Source: Jatrophihabitans sp964252635 (GTDB lineage Bacteria > Actinomycetota > Actinomycetes > Mycobacteriales > Jatrophihabitantaceae). From it: DNA of 64,000 nt. The DNA lies in assembly GCF_964252635.1 (NCBI RefSeq), contig NZ_CAXUNP010000012.1, positions 1 to 64,000 of the forward strand. Reading direction: 5' to 3'. The translations under genes were made by a program, and so were the position numbers. The notes under the pieces were generated by a model that did no database searches, was not told the DNA's origin, and saw only the letters and a list, made by a program, of their open reading frames with translations. Positions 1 to 7,287 of this stretch are shown one piece after another. The stretch's first letter is position 1. Every line of letters begins with the position of its first letter.

Positions 1-371
1 ACGTGTGGGCCGCGTCCCGGATCATGGTCCGACGGTTCGTGCAGCCCGTCGCCCCGTCACCCGGCCCGGCCCACCCTCCCTGGCCGTTCAGCGCTCACAA
101 CACCGTCGACTACCTCGGATCGGTGCACAACCCCTCCGACCACGTCCACGGCGGCCTCGTCGGCGTCGACAGCACCGCCGTCATCGCGGCCGTGTGGGCG
201 CTGAAGCAGAAGCTCCACCACCTTGTCGGCGGCATGGACATGACCACCAAGGAGTGGTCCACCGGCATGGACGAGGCGCTGGTCCGCTACCGCAAGAAGT
301 ACCGCTTCGGTCAGACCAACTGGCTGACCGTCTCCTCGGTCGGCTACAACCACATCCTGAATCAGAAGTAG
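1..371 (+). CDS. Phage-like protein, C-terminal part (5' end outside window)
   Basis: The reading frame is open at the window edge, so only the last 122 or so residues are visible and the real start lies upstream. I do not recognise the family. The visible part has a proline-rich stretch, then a region with HNPSDHVHGG, and ends in basic residues and VGYNHILNQK. The stop lies 9 bases before a holin-like gene that has its own ribosome site, so the two probably belong to the same phage tail or lysis module. An endolysin or minor structural protein is possible but not shown. Confidence 0.5.
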   Translation, partial: VWAASRIMVRRFVQPVAPSPGPAHPPWPFSAHNTVDYLGSVHNPSDHVHGGLVGVDSTAVIAAVWALKQKLHHLVGGMDMTTKEWSTGMDEALVRYRKKYRFGQTNWLTVSSVGYNHILNQK

Positions 372-380
372 GAGCACCCC

Positions 381-779
381 ATGGACGTCCCCGACCTCAA
401 CTGGGTCGCGCTGCTGCCCGTCCTGCTCGGCGTGATCTACCCCGCGATCGCGTCGTTCATCTCGCGAGAGCACCTGCCGTCGGAGGTGACGGCCGGCATC
501 ATCGCGCTGCTGTCCGCCGTCGCGGGGTTCGTGTCGCAGGCTGCGGCCTCCGGGTCCTTCAGCTTCTCCAGAGCAACCGCGACCGCGCTCCTCACCTACG
601 TGATCGCCTCCGTCGCGCGCAGCCAGTTCTGGAAGAACACGCACACCGACGCCCAGCTGCTCGCCTTCCCGCGGAAGCTACCGAAGAAGGGCCAGCTGAC
701 GAGCCACTACGCCGGGGTGCCCGACGACGACGCCCCGGACGGGACACCGGCCCTCGTTGGTCGGCACGAGGCCGCCTGA
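381..779 (+). CDS. Small holin-like membrane protein
   Basis: This 132-residue protein has three hydrophobic stretches (about residues 9-27, 35-53 and 62-80), then a polar, basic-to-acidic tail. That size and layout fit phage holins, which let an endolysin reach the cell wall. No family motif is certain. An AGGAG site lies just before the ATG. The upstream gene ends 9 bases earlier and a DUF3263-like gene converges from the other strand 1 base after the stop. The holin role is inferred from size, topology and context. Confidence 0.5.
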   Translation: MDVPDLNWVALLPVLLGVIYPAIASFISREHLPSEVTAGIIALLSAVAGFVSQAAASGSFSFSRATATALLTYVIASVARSQFWKNTHTDAQLLAFPRKLPKKGQLTSHYAGVPDDDAPDGTPALVGRHEAA

Positions 780-780
780 G

Positions 781-1014
781 CTACGCCGCGCGGCGCCGCC
801 CGCGCCGCAGGTCACGCAACCGGCGGAGCCGGTGCACGATCTCCGGCTCGGCGAGCTCGGCCGCCGGGTCATCGACGAGCCGGTTGACCTGCTGCCAGAA
901 CGCCGTCTCGCTGAGCCCGAACCGGTCGTAGGCCGCCACCACCCGGTGACCCTCGTGGTTGTAGCGGGCGCCGGCCAGGCGCAGGATCTCGCGGTCGACG
1001 TCGGGTAGCTGCAT
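781..1014 (-). CDS. Small DUF3263-like protein
   Basis: This is a 77-residue basic protein. It begins with an acidic helix (PDVDREILRLAG), has a central helix-turn-helix-like segment (RFGLSETAFWQQVNRLVDDP), and ends in an arginine-rich tail. The pattern matches DUF3263 proteins common in actinobacteria and their phages: a REIL motif, an aromatic and glutamine-rich middle, and an RRLRRLRDLRR tail. These are probably small DNA-binding proteins. The ATG at 1014 follows GGGG closely. In-frame GTGs at 1017 and 1035 are alternatives. Its place beside the holin-like gene makes it the last recognisable phage-type gene on this side. Confidence 0.5.
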   Translation of the reverse strand: MQLPDVDREILRLAGARYNHEGHRVVAAYDRFGLSETAFWQQVNRLVDDPAAELAEPEIVHRLRRLRDLRRGRRRAA

Positions 1015-1196
1015 CACCCCGTTACCGTCACACACACGTACGACAACACCGTGTCACGGGCACCGGCCACGGCCTACAGACGGCCACGAATCCGGCCGAG
1101 ACGCACACAGCCCAGCAAAAATCGGGTACCCGTGAGCGGTCCCGTGAGATCCGGCTTACAGGTCGACTCGTCCGTCGCCCACCGAGGCGGCCGTTA

Positions 1197-1232
1197 GGCT
1201 CGCGAGCGCGAGCGACGCAAGCGATGCGAGCC
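1197..1232. repeat. Inverted repeat before the saccharopine-dehydrogenase-like gene
   Basis: GGCTCGC at 1197-1203 pairs with GCGAGCC at 1226-1232. The 22-base interior is made of short GCGA/GAGC units. It resembles low-complexity intergenic repeats of GC-rich genomes. It lies between the phage-like genes and the first chromosomal-type gene. Confidence 0.4.
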
Positions 1233-1272
1233 GGAGGTATGGCGCCTCGGGCGGGCCGAACGGAGTGAGGGC

Positions 1273-2565
1273 GTGGGTGAAGCCGCGGCGCAACGCCGGT
1301 TCGACATCGTGCTCTGGGGGGCGACCGGGTTCGTCGGCCGGCTGACGGCCCGGCACCTGGCCGAGCAGGCCGGGTCGGCGCGGATCGCGCTGGCCGGCCG
1401 CTCCGAGGCCCGGCTGCACGCGCTCGCCGCCGAGCTGGCGGTCGACTGGCCGATCCTGGTCGTCGACGCCGAGGACGAGGTCGACATCATGGCGATGGCG
1501 GCGGCCACCACGGTCGTGGCCAGCGCGGTGGGGCCCTACCTGAAGTACGGCCTGCCCCTCGTGCGCGCGTGCGCCGCGCACGGCACCGCGTACTGCGACC
1601 TCACCGGCGAGACCTTGTTCGTCCACGCGAGCATTGCCGCGGCCCACGCCCGGGCCGCCGAGACCGGCGCCCGCATCGTGCACGCCTGCGGCTTCGACTC
1701 GGTGCCCTCGGACCTCGCCGCGCTGCTTCTCTTCCAGCGTGCCGTCGAGGACGACGAGGGCACCCTGACCCGCACCATCAGCGTCCTCACCTCGGCGTGG
1801 GGCGGGCTCAGCCGGGGCACCATCGACTCGCTGCTCGGCGACCGTGCTGCGGCCGCCGGTGACCCGGACCTGCAGGCCGTCTTCGACGACCCGTGGGCGC
1901 TGTCGACCCAGCCCGGCGCGCAGCGACCGGCACGTACCGACAACGTGTGGCCCACCCGGGACGCGCTGACCGGACGGTGGGTCGCGCCGTCGGTCTTCGG
2001 CCCGTTCAACGAGCGGATCGTGCGGCGCAGCGCGACCCTGCTCGACGCCCGCGACGGAGAAGGGCACGGTTACGGGCAGGGCTTCGACTACCACGAGTAC
2101 CTCGGCGCCACCACCACGCCGCTCGCCCCGTTCGTCGCCACCGGGATCGCGGCTGGGCTTACCGTCACGCGGCGCGTGCTGACCTCCCGCCTGCCGCGGC
2201 TCCTCGTGGACCCGTTGCTGCCCGGCACGGGGCGCGGGCCCTCCGAGCGCACGCAGCGGCGCGGTTTCTTCCGGATCGAGGTCACCGCCCGCACGACCAC
2301 GGGAACCGAGTACCGGGCCGTCGTGTCGACGCACGGGGACCCCGGTTACGCGGCGACCTCGGTGATGTTCGCCGAGAGTGCCCTGGCGCTGGCCTTCGAC
2401 GAGCCGGCTGTGCCCGGCGGCGTGCTGACCCCGGCCGTGGCCATCGGCGAGACCCTGCCCGCCCGCCTGCGTCGGCACGGCTTCGAGATCTCGGTCGAAC
2501 GGCTGGCCTCGCGCAGCCGGTCCGTGGTCACCACTCCGGACCCGCCCCCCGAACCGGTCCAGTAG
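1273..2565 (+). CDS. Saccharopine dehydrogenase-like NAD(P)-binding protein (trans-acting enoyl reductase family)
   Basis: The 430-residue protein opens with a Rossmann motif (VLWGATGFVGRLTARHL, residues 11-27) followed by LAGRSEARL. An active-site-like region contains VASAVGPYLKYG and YCDLTGET, and the C-terminal half is longer and less conserved. Size and motifs fit the saccharopine-dehydrogenase-like family that includes the mycobacterial trans-acting enoyl reductases. Those work with lipid or polyketide synthases, but no such synthase is nearby, so the substrate is unknown. The GTG start has GAGG only 2 bases upstream, so the exact start is uncertain. It is the first non-phage gene after the left edge. 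Confidence 0.8.
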   Translation: MGEAAAQRRFDIVLWGATGFVGRLTARHLAEQAGSARIALAGRSEARLHALAAELAVDWPILVVDAEDEVDIMAMAAATTVVASAVGPYLKYGLPLVRACAAHGTAYCDLTGETLFVHASIAAAHARAAETGARIVHACGFDSVPSDLAALLLFQRAVEDDEGTLTRTISVLTSAWGGLSRGTIDSLLGDRAAAAGDPDLQAVFDDPWALSTQPGAQRPARTDNVWPTRDALTGRWVAPSVFGPFNERIVRRSATLLDARDGEGHGYGQGFDYHEYLGATTTPLAPFVATGIAAGLTVTRRVLTSRLPRLLVDPLLPGTGRGPSERTQRRGFFRIEVTARTTTGTEYRAVVSTHGDPGYAATSVMFAESALALAFDEPAVPGGVLTPAVAIGETLPARLRRHGFEISVERLASRSRSVVTTPDPPPEPVQ

Positions 2566-2587
2566 GCAGCAAGTACGCTCCCCAGCT

Positions 2588-2911
2588 ATGGATCTGGACA
2601 TCATCGAGGACGCCGACGTCGACGACCGCGCCGTCCTGCTGATCTCGGGCTCCGTCGATCTGGACAGCCGCGACAAGCTCCTCGCCGCAGGGCGGGAGTC
2701 ACTGGGCCGCGACGACGTCGACGGCCTCATCCTGGACCTTGCCGGCGTCTCGTTCGTCGACTCCACCGGCATCGGGGCGTTCGTCGAACTCTCCCGCGAC
2801 GCCGAGGACCGCGACGCCACCTTCTCGATCCGAAACCCGTCACCGCGGGTGCAGCGCCTCGTCGAGCTGGTCGGGCTCGCCGATGCGTGGACGGCGTCGA
2901 CCGACTCCTGA
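2588..2911 (+). CDS. STAS-domain anti-sigma factor antagonist
   Basis: A 107-residue single-domain STAS protein. The phosphoacceptor region reads GVSFVDSTGIGAF (about residues 54-66), with the DSTG serine that a partner kinase would phosphorylate in the SpoIIAA/RsbV family. In that family the unphosphorylated protein binds the anti-sigma kinase and frees the sigma factor. No kinase or sigma gene is adjacent, so the partner is unknown. It starts 22 bases after the preceding stop and could be co-transcribed. A second STAS protein lies near 60 kb. Confidence 0.85.
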   Translation: MDLDIIEDADVDDRAVLLISGSVDLDSRDKLLAAGRESLGRDDVDGLILDLAGVSFVDSTGIGAFVELSRDAEDRDATFSIRNPSPRVQRLVELVGLADAWTASTDS

Positions 2912-2958
2912 TCCGGGCGCGTCGGGTCAAGCACGATTGCGCGTGCTCGCGTTGTAGG

Positions 2959-2973
2959 TGAAGCTGAGCTTCA
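2959..2973 (+). promoter_or_regulatory. LysR-type palindrome overlapping a start codon
   Basis: TGAAGCTGAGCTTCA is a perfect 7-base inverted repeat with one central base and fits the T-N11-A form of LysR boxes. Its last A is the first base of the ATG at 2973 of the LysR gene. It is probably an autoregulatory site on a leaderless or very short-leader transcript. Confidence 0.5.
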
Positions 2974-3893
2974 TGGACCTCGACCCGCGCCGGCTGGTCG
3001 TCCTGCGTGCGGTCGACCGGCACGGCGGGGTGGTGGGCGCGGCAGCCGCGCTGCACGTCTCGCCCTCGGCCGTCTCGCAGCAGCTCGCCATGCTCGAGCG
3101 CGAGTCCGGCTTCGTGCTCATCGACCGCTCGCGGCGCGGCGGCCAGCGCCCGCTCGAGTTCACCCCGGCCGGCCGTCGCCTGGTCGCCCATGCCTACGAC
3201 CTCGTGCAGGTGCTCGACGACGCCGAGGCCGAGCTCGGGTCGCTGGCCGAGGACATCACGGGGGAGGTGCGCATCGCGGCGTTCTTCACCGTCCTGCGCG
3301 GGTTCGCCGGCGCGGCCCTCGTCGAGCTCGGACGCACCTATCCCGCCCTGCAACCCAGGGTCACCAACATCGACGAGCGGACGGCGGTCGACGACGTGCA
3401 GGCCGGTCGCGTCGACCTGGCGCTCGTGGAGGACGACGCGCAGCGACGGCGCATCGTTCCGCGTGGTCTGTACTACGAGGCGCTCGCCGACGACCCGTTC
3501 CGGGTCGCCGTGCCGGTGGCCTGGCCGGAGTTCGACGACCTCGCCGCGGTCGCGGACCGACCCTGGATCGACGGGCCACCCGACAGCGCGACCGGGCAGG
3601 CCATGGCCCGTGTACGGACGGCGACCGGGCTGTCGTTGCCTGCGCCGCACCTGTGTCGCGAGTTCACGGCCGCGCTCGCCATGGTGGCGGCCGGTCTGGC
3701 CGGTGCGCTGATCCCCGATCTCGCCGTGGTCGCCTCGGCACCGGCCGACGTCCGGATCGTCGCCCTGCCCGGCCTCGGCGCGCGGCGGATCGGAGTCATC
3801 TACCGACGCTCGCGCAACGAGCCGACACCGGCTGTGCGAGCCGTGCTCGACCTGTTGCGCACATCGGCGGCGGCGCCGGCCGCCGGGCCGTAG
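2973..3893 (+). CDS. LysR-family transcriptional regulator
   Basis: The protein is 306 residues, with an N-terminal winged helix-turn-helix (LVVLRAVDRHGGVVGAAAAL then SPSAVSQQLAMLE, residues 6-40) and a substrate-binding domain ending near residue 290, the normal size for LysR regulators. The ATG at 2973 is preferred over a start five codons upstream because the domain begins at once and the family normally starts with MDLDPRRL. No promoter faces away from it, so the target is probably the gene itself and something elsewhere. The effector is unknown. Confidence 0.88.
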   Translation: MDLDPRRLVVLRAVDRHGGVVGAAAALHVSPSAVSQQLAMLERESGFVLIDRSRRGGQRPLEFTPAGRRLVAHAYDLVQVLDDAEAELGSLAEDITGEVRIAAFFTVLRGFAGAALVELGRTYPALQPRVTNIDERTAVDDVQAGRVDLALVEDDAQRRRIVPRGLYYEALADDPFRVAVPVAWPEFDDLAAVADRPWIDGPPDSATGQAMARVRTATGLSLPAPHLCREFTAALAMVAAGLAGALIPDLAVVASAPADVRIVALPGLGARRIGVIYRRSRNEPTPAVRAVLDLLRTSAAAPAAGP

Positions 3894-3928
3894 CCGCGCC
3901 GCGCGCGCATGTTCGTGTCGGCGCCGCC

Positions 3929-4225
3929 TCAGACGTCGACGGGTGTCAGCGCATGGATCACCGGCGCACCGGCAAGACCATCGCCGGCCACTGCGAACGT
4001 CTGCGCGATGTGGTCGGATGCCATGTGCGCGTCGAGGTCGGACTTGTCGCGCCAGGACTCGACCGTCACGAACACCCCGGGCGTGCTCGCCGATTCGTAC
4101 AGTGCATACGACAGGCAACCCTCCTCGGCACGGGTCGGCGGAACGAGAGCCTTGAGTGCGTCGCGGACCAGATCGGCGGAGCCGTCCTTGGCGGTGATGA
4201 CGGCGACGACGGGCAGTTCAGACAT
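3929..4225 (-). CDS. Antibiotic biosynthesis monooxygenase (ABM) domain protein
   Basis: A 98-residue dimeric alpha+beta barrel protein. It shows VAVITAKDGSADLVRDAL at the start, a central EEGCLSYALYES and the FVTVESWRDKSDLDAHMAS segment typical of the ABM/YgiN family. These small proteins oxidise quinone-like or heme-like substrates without bound cofactor, and some are detoxification enzymes. The ATG at 4225 has GGAGAGG upstream, so an earlier in-frame start is rejected. A palindrome about 70-85 bases upstream may be its operator. Confidence 0.8.
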   Translation of the reverse strand: MSELPVVAVITAKDGSADLVRDALKALVPPTRAEEGCLSYALYESASTPGVFVTVESWRDKSDLDAHMASDHIAQTFAVAGDGLAGAPVIHALTPVDV

Positions 4226-4294
4226 CGGTGTACCTCTCCGAGAACGACCTTCGGTCTCGTCATGACAATGGGCCATGCACGACGTGTTCGTCTA

Positions 4295-4310
4295 CATACC
4301 CTTGGGTATG
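4295..4310. promoter_or_regulatory. CATACCC-TT-GGGTATG palindrome
   Basis: A perfect 7-base inverted repeat around TT, upstream of the ABM monooxygenase gene. TACCC/GGGTA arms are typical of operators bound by CsoR/RcnR/FrmR-type sensors of metals or aldehydes. No such regulator gene is in the window, so assignment to that family is a guess from shape. Confidence 0.4.
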
Positions 4311-4390
4311 GCGGGAATCTCCTGCAAACGACGAAATTCTTTCGGAAGGCCCGGCGTGGCGTAGGACCCGATGTTCGTCGTGATGACGAG

Positions 4391-4421
4391 GCTGCATCGC
4401 CTGTGCCGTAGGCGATGCAGC
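4391..4421. terminator. 12-bp perfect hairpin, terminator-like
   Basis: The arms 4391-4402 (GCTGCATCGCCT) and 4410-4421 (AGGCGATGCAGC) pair perfectly around a 7-base loop. No T-run follows on either strand. It may insulate the histone-like gene or be a regulatory RNA structure. Confidence 0.4.
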
Positions 4422-4497
4422 GTTCTGCCGGCATCGGGCAACGCGTTGCGCGCGCGTCCTGCCACACGAACGCCGAAAATTGGGACGGCGCGCCGTG

Positions 4498-4526
4498 TTG
4501 ACGCCGACGTCTGCTCATCGTCAACT
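4498..4526 (+). promoter_or_regulatory. Possible promoter of the histone-like gene
   Basis: TTGACG at 4498-4503 and TCAACT at 4521-4526 are 17 bases apart, an acceptable -35/-10 pair about 50 bases before the ATG at 4577. A strong GAGGAGG ribosome site lies at 4564-4569. The call rests on sequence resemblance only. Confidence 0.35.
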
Positions 4527-4576
4527 TGTTCGCAACATCAGAGCAGTTGATCGAACGTTGCCGAGGAGGCACACGC

Positions 4577-5025
4577 ATGACCGCACCAGCCAAGAAGAGC
4601 GCAGCGAAGAAAGCTGCGAAGAAGTCACCGGCCAAGAAGGCGGCCAAGAAGACGACCGCACGCAAGACCGCCGCCAAGAAGACCACGGCGCGCAAGACGG
4701 CTGCGAAGAAGACGACCGCCCGCAAGAGCGCCGCGAAGAAGACGACGGCGCGCAAGANNNNNNNNNNNNNNNNNNNNNNNNNNNNNNNNNNNNNNNNNNN
4801 NNNNNNNNNNNNNNNNNNNNNNNNNNNNNNNNNNNNNNNNNNNNNNNNNNNNNNNNNGCGAAGAAGACGACCGCCCGCAAGAGCGCCGCGAAGAAGACGA
4901 CGGCGCGCAAGACGGCTGCGAAGAAGACGACCGCCCGCAAGACCGCCGCCAAGAAGACGACGGCCCGCAAGACCGCCGCAAAGAAGGCCACCCGCAAGAC
5001 GGCCGCCAGGAAGTCGACCAGCTGA
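4577..5025 (+). CDS. Histone H1-like lysine/alanine-rich repeat protein (broken by scaffold gap)
   Basis: The sequence is almost entirely a 10-residue repeat, KKTTARKTAA and variants, after a short MTAPAKKSAAKKAAKK start, and it ends in KKATRKTAARKSTS. This resembles the basic tail of mycobacterial HupB and of histone H1-like proteins. There is no HU fold, so it is probably a free DNA-compacting tail protein. A run of 100 N (4758-4857) interrupts it. The reading frame before the gap (phase of 4577) differs from that after it (phase of 4858), so the N count is a placeholder and the true repeat number is unknown. The start has a GAGGAGG site. The stop overlaps the probable start of the RNB gene. 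Confidence 0.75.
4610..5010 (+). repeat. 30-bp tandem repeat array within the histone-like gene
   Basis: The coding sequence is made of 30-base units encoding KKTTARKTAA-like decapeptides, with near-identical copies on both sides of the gap. Such an array collapses in short-read assembly, which explains the gap. The array is also open in a second frame (an EEDDRPQ-type repeat). I take that as a by-product of the codon pattern. Confidence 0.85.
4758..4857. other. Scaffold gap of 100 N
   Basis: Exactly 100 undetermined bases, a conventional placeholder length, inside the tandem repeat array. The phase shift across it means the missing length is not 100, nor any other value that would keep the present phase. 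Confidence 0.98.
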
Positions 5026-6422
5026 CGCATCGGGTCGCCGGTGTACCTCTCGACTTCGCCGCGCTGCGGACGGAGTTGGAGGTACCCGGCGACTTCGCGT
5101 CGGAGGTCCTCACCGAGGCCGAGCAGGCGGCCGCGCATCCCGATCTCCCCGAACTCGACGCGACCGACATCCCGTTCGTCACCGTCGACCCACCCGGCAG
5201 CACCGACCTCGATCAGGCCGTCCACCTCGCGCGCGACGGGGACGGGTTCGTGGTCAGGTACGCCATCGCCGACGTCGCCCCGTTCGTCCACCCCGGCGGC
5301 ACGCTCGACGCCGAGACCCGCCGTCGCGGCGAGACGCTCTACTTCCCGGACACCCGGGTACCGCTGCATCCGCCGTCGTTGAGCGAGGGTGCGGCCAGCC
5401 TGTTGCCCGGCCGGCTGCGCCCCGCGGTGCTCTGGACCATCGCACTCGCCGCCGATGCGTCCGTCCGCTCGGTGGACGTCGCCCGCGCGCAGGTCCGCAG
5501 CACCGCGCAGCTCGACTACCCGGGCGTGCAGGCCGCCCTCGACGCCGGACGGATGCCCGAACCCATCGCCCTGCTCGGCGAGGTCGGGCGTCGTCGCATG
5601 GCTCTGGCCCGTGGGCGGCACGCCATCGACCTCGACCTGCCGGAGCAGGTCGTCGCCCACGGCGGGACGCGGGGTTGGACCCTGCAACTGCGCGACGACC
5701 TCGAGGTCGAGCGCTACAACGCGGAGATCTCGCTGCTGACCGGTATGTGCGCGGCGACGATGATGCTGGACGGCGGGTACGGGATCCTGCGCACCGTCCC
5801 GCCGCCCGACGCGACCACGATCGCCGAGCTGCGTCGCGCTGCGATCGCCCTCGGCGTCGAGTGGCCCGACGGAGCGACTCCCGGGGACGTCCTGGCCACC
5901 GTCGACCGCGCCGACCCGCACCAGGCCGCGGTGATCGAGCACGCGGTGTCGTTACTGCGCGGGGCCGCCTACGTGACCTTCGACGGCGCGGTGCCGGAGC
6001 AACCACTGCACAGCGGCATCGGCGCCGCCTACACCCACGTCACCGCGCCGTTGCGCCGTCTCGTCGATCGCTTCGCCACCGAGGTGTGCCTGAGCCTGCA
6101 CGCAGGCGTGCCGGTGCCGGGGTGGGTGCGCGACGCCATGCCGACGCTGCCTGGCGACATGGCCGAGGCCGATCGTCGTGCGCACGCCGCCGACCGTGCG
6201 GTCGTGGACGCGACGGAAGCGTTCCTGCTCGCCGACCGGGTGGGGGAGACCTTCGACGCCGTCGTCATCGCCGCCGGCGAGCACAGCGGCACCGTCGTGC
6301 TCGACGAACCGGCGGTGCGTGCACGCTGCGACGGCACCGCGTTGCCCGTCGGCGAGCAGGTCCGCGTGCGGTTGACGCAGGCCGACGTCGCGTCGCGCAC
6401 CGTGCGCTTCGAGCGCACGTAA
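5022..6422 (+). CDS. RNB-domain (RNase II family) ribonuclease
   Basis: The catalytic RNB domain shows TVDPPGSTDLDQAV, YAIADVAPFVHPG, RGETLYFPD and LHPPSLSEGAASLLPG, then HSGIGAAYTHVTAPLRRLVDR near residue 330, and ends in a short OB-like tail. RNase II enzymes degrade RNA from the 3' end. The usual D-x5-D-x-D-D metal motif reads D-x5-D-x-D-Q here. The conserved frame extends upstream of the first TTG (5076) as PLDFAALRTELEVPGDF, and no ATG, GTG or TTG lies further up. The best start is CTG at 5022, with AGGAAG 8 bases before it, overlapping the upstream stop as CTGA. Translation is then coupled to the histone-like gene. Confidence 0.8.
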   Translation: MTHRVAGVPLDFAALRTELEVPGDFASEVLTEAEQAAAHPDLPELDATDIPFVTVDPPGSTDLDQAVHLARDGDGFVVRYAIADVAPFVHPGGTLDAETRRRGETLYFPDTRVPLHPPSLSEGAASLLPGRLRPAVLWTIALAADASVRSVDVARAQVRSTAQLDYPGVQAALDAGRMPEPIALLGEVGRRRMALARGRHAIDLDLPEQVVAHGGTRGWTLQLRDDLEVERYNAEISLLTGMCAATMMLDGGYGILRTVPPPDATTIAELRRAAIALGVEWPDGATPGDVLATVDRADPHQAAVIEHAVSLLRGAAYVTFDGAVPEQPLHSGIGAAYTHVTAPLRRLVDRFATEVCLSLHAGVPVPGWVRDAMPTLPGDMAEADRRAHAADRAVVDATEAFLLADRVGETFDAVVIAAGEHSGTVVLDEPAVRARCDGTALPVGEQVRVRLTQADVASRTVRFERT

Positions 6423-6454
6423 CGCCGCGGACGGGCCCCGGACGGGCGTGGCCG

Positions 6455-7267
6455 TCAGACGCGCAGCGTGCCGTCGAGCACGGTCACCGCGCGACCGTGC
6501 AGCCGCACGCGGCCGCTCATCACCTCGACACCGACGCGGCCGCCACGTGGGGACAGCTGCACGCCGGTCAGCACGGTGCGGCCGAGGCGGGCACTCCAGA
6601 ACGGGGCGAGCGCGCAGTGCGCCGAGCCGGTCACCGGGTCCTCGTCGACACCGACCTGCGGGGCGAAGAACCGCGACACGAAGTCGTGGTCCGCGCCTGC
6701 GTCGGCGGCCGCGGTGACGACGATGCCCCGTGCCTCGACGCCGGCCAGCCCGTGCAGGTCGGGGTCGAGTCGGGCGACGGCATCCGCGTCGGCGAGCTCG
6801 ACGAGCACGTCCTGCCCCGCGCGGTGCACCGACACCGGCGCCGTCCGCAGCGCGCGCTGCAGACCGGCTACGCCGGTCAGCTGCTCGAGCGGAGCGGCCG
6901 GGAAGTCCATGGTGATGGAACCGTTCACGCCCACCGAGGTGTGCAACAGTCCGCTGCGGGTGTGGAAGTCGAACGTGCCGCGGTCGGTGACGCCGGCCAG
7001 TACGTGCGTCGTCGCCAGCGTGGCGTGGCCGCAGAGGTCCACCTCGGTCAGCGGCGTGAACCAGCGCAGGTCGTGGCTGCCGTCGGGGCGCGCCACGACG
7101 AACGCCGTCTCCGAATGACGCAGCTCGGTTGCGACGTCCTGCATCCACGACGACGGGGGGAGCGAACCGCCCGCGAAGTCCCCGGCGGCAGCCGTCAGCA
7201 GGACGACTCCCGCCGGGTTCCCCCGGAAGGCGGTGTCGGTGAAGGCGTCGACGACGAAGACTCGCAC
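6455..7267 (-). CDS. PhzF-family isomerase/epimerase-like protein
   Basis: The 270-residue protein starts VRVFVVDAFTDTAFRGNPAGV, the hallmark of the PhzF fold. It has the conserved SETAFV (residues 47-52), the WFTPLTEVDLCGHATLA segment and DEDPVTGSAHCALAP in the second half. The Glu of SETAF is the catalytic residue in phenazine enzyme PhzF. The family includes many isomerases of unknown substrate, and no phenazine genes are nearby. The GTG at 7267 is chosen because the family motif begins there. It starts 20 bases after the panB stop, so the two are probably one operon. Confidence 0.85.
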   Translation of the reverse strand: MRVFVVDAFTDTAFRGNPAGVVLLTAAAGDFAGGSLPPSSWMQDVATELRHSETAFVVARPDGSHDLRWFTPLTEVDLCGHATLATTHVLAGVTDRGTFDFHTRSGLLHTSVGVNGSITMDFPAAPLEQLTGVAGLQRALRTAPVSVHRAGQDVLVELADADAVARLDPDLHGLAGVEARGIVVTAAADAGADHDFVSRFFAPQVGVDEDPVTGSAHCALAPFWSARLGRTVLTGVQLSPRGGRVGVEVMSGRVRLHGRAVTVLDGTLRV

Positions 7268-7287
7268 GCCCGAACGGTACCTACGGG

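Larger units (their letters stand above)
4226..4576. other. Intergenic region with operator-like and hairpin elements
   Basis: This 351-base stretch lies between the divergent ABM and histone-like genes. It holds a CATACCC/GGGTATG palindrome, a 12-base-pair hairpin and a possible promoter for the histone-like gene. I see no reading frame with family character. Confidence 0.6.

Noticed and set aside
1239..1268. Leader peptide ATG GCG ... TGA before the saccharopine-dehydrogenase-like gene
   Set aside because: Nine codons with the ribosome site only one base from the ATG. Probably chance.
4860..5021. Alternative acidic repeat protein (EEDDRPQ-type) in the histone-like array
   Set aside because: It results from reading the 30-base repeat in another phase. 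It has no start codon of its own.
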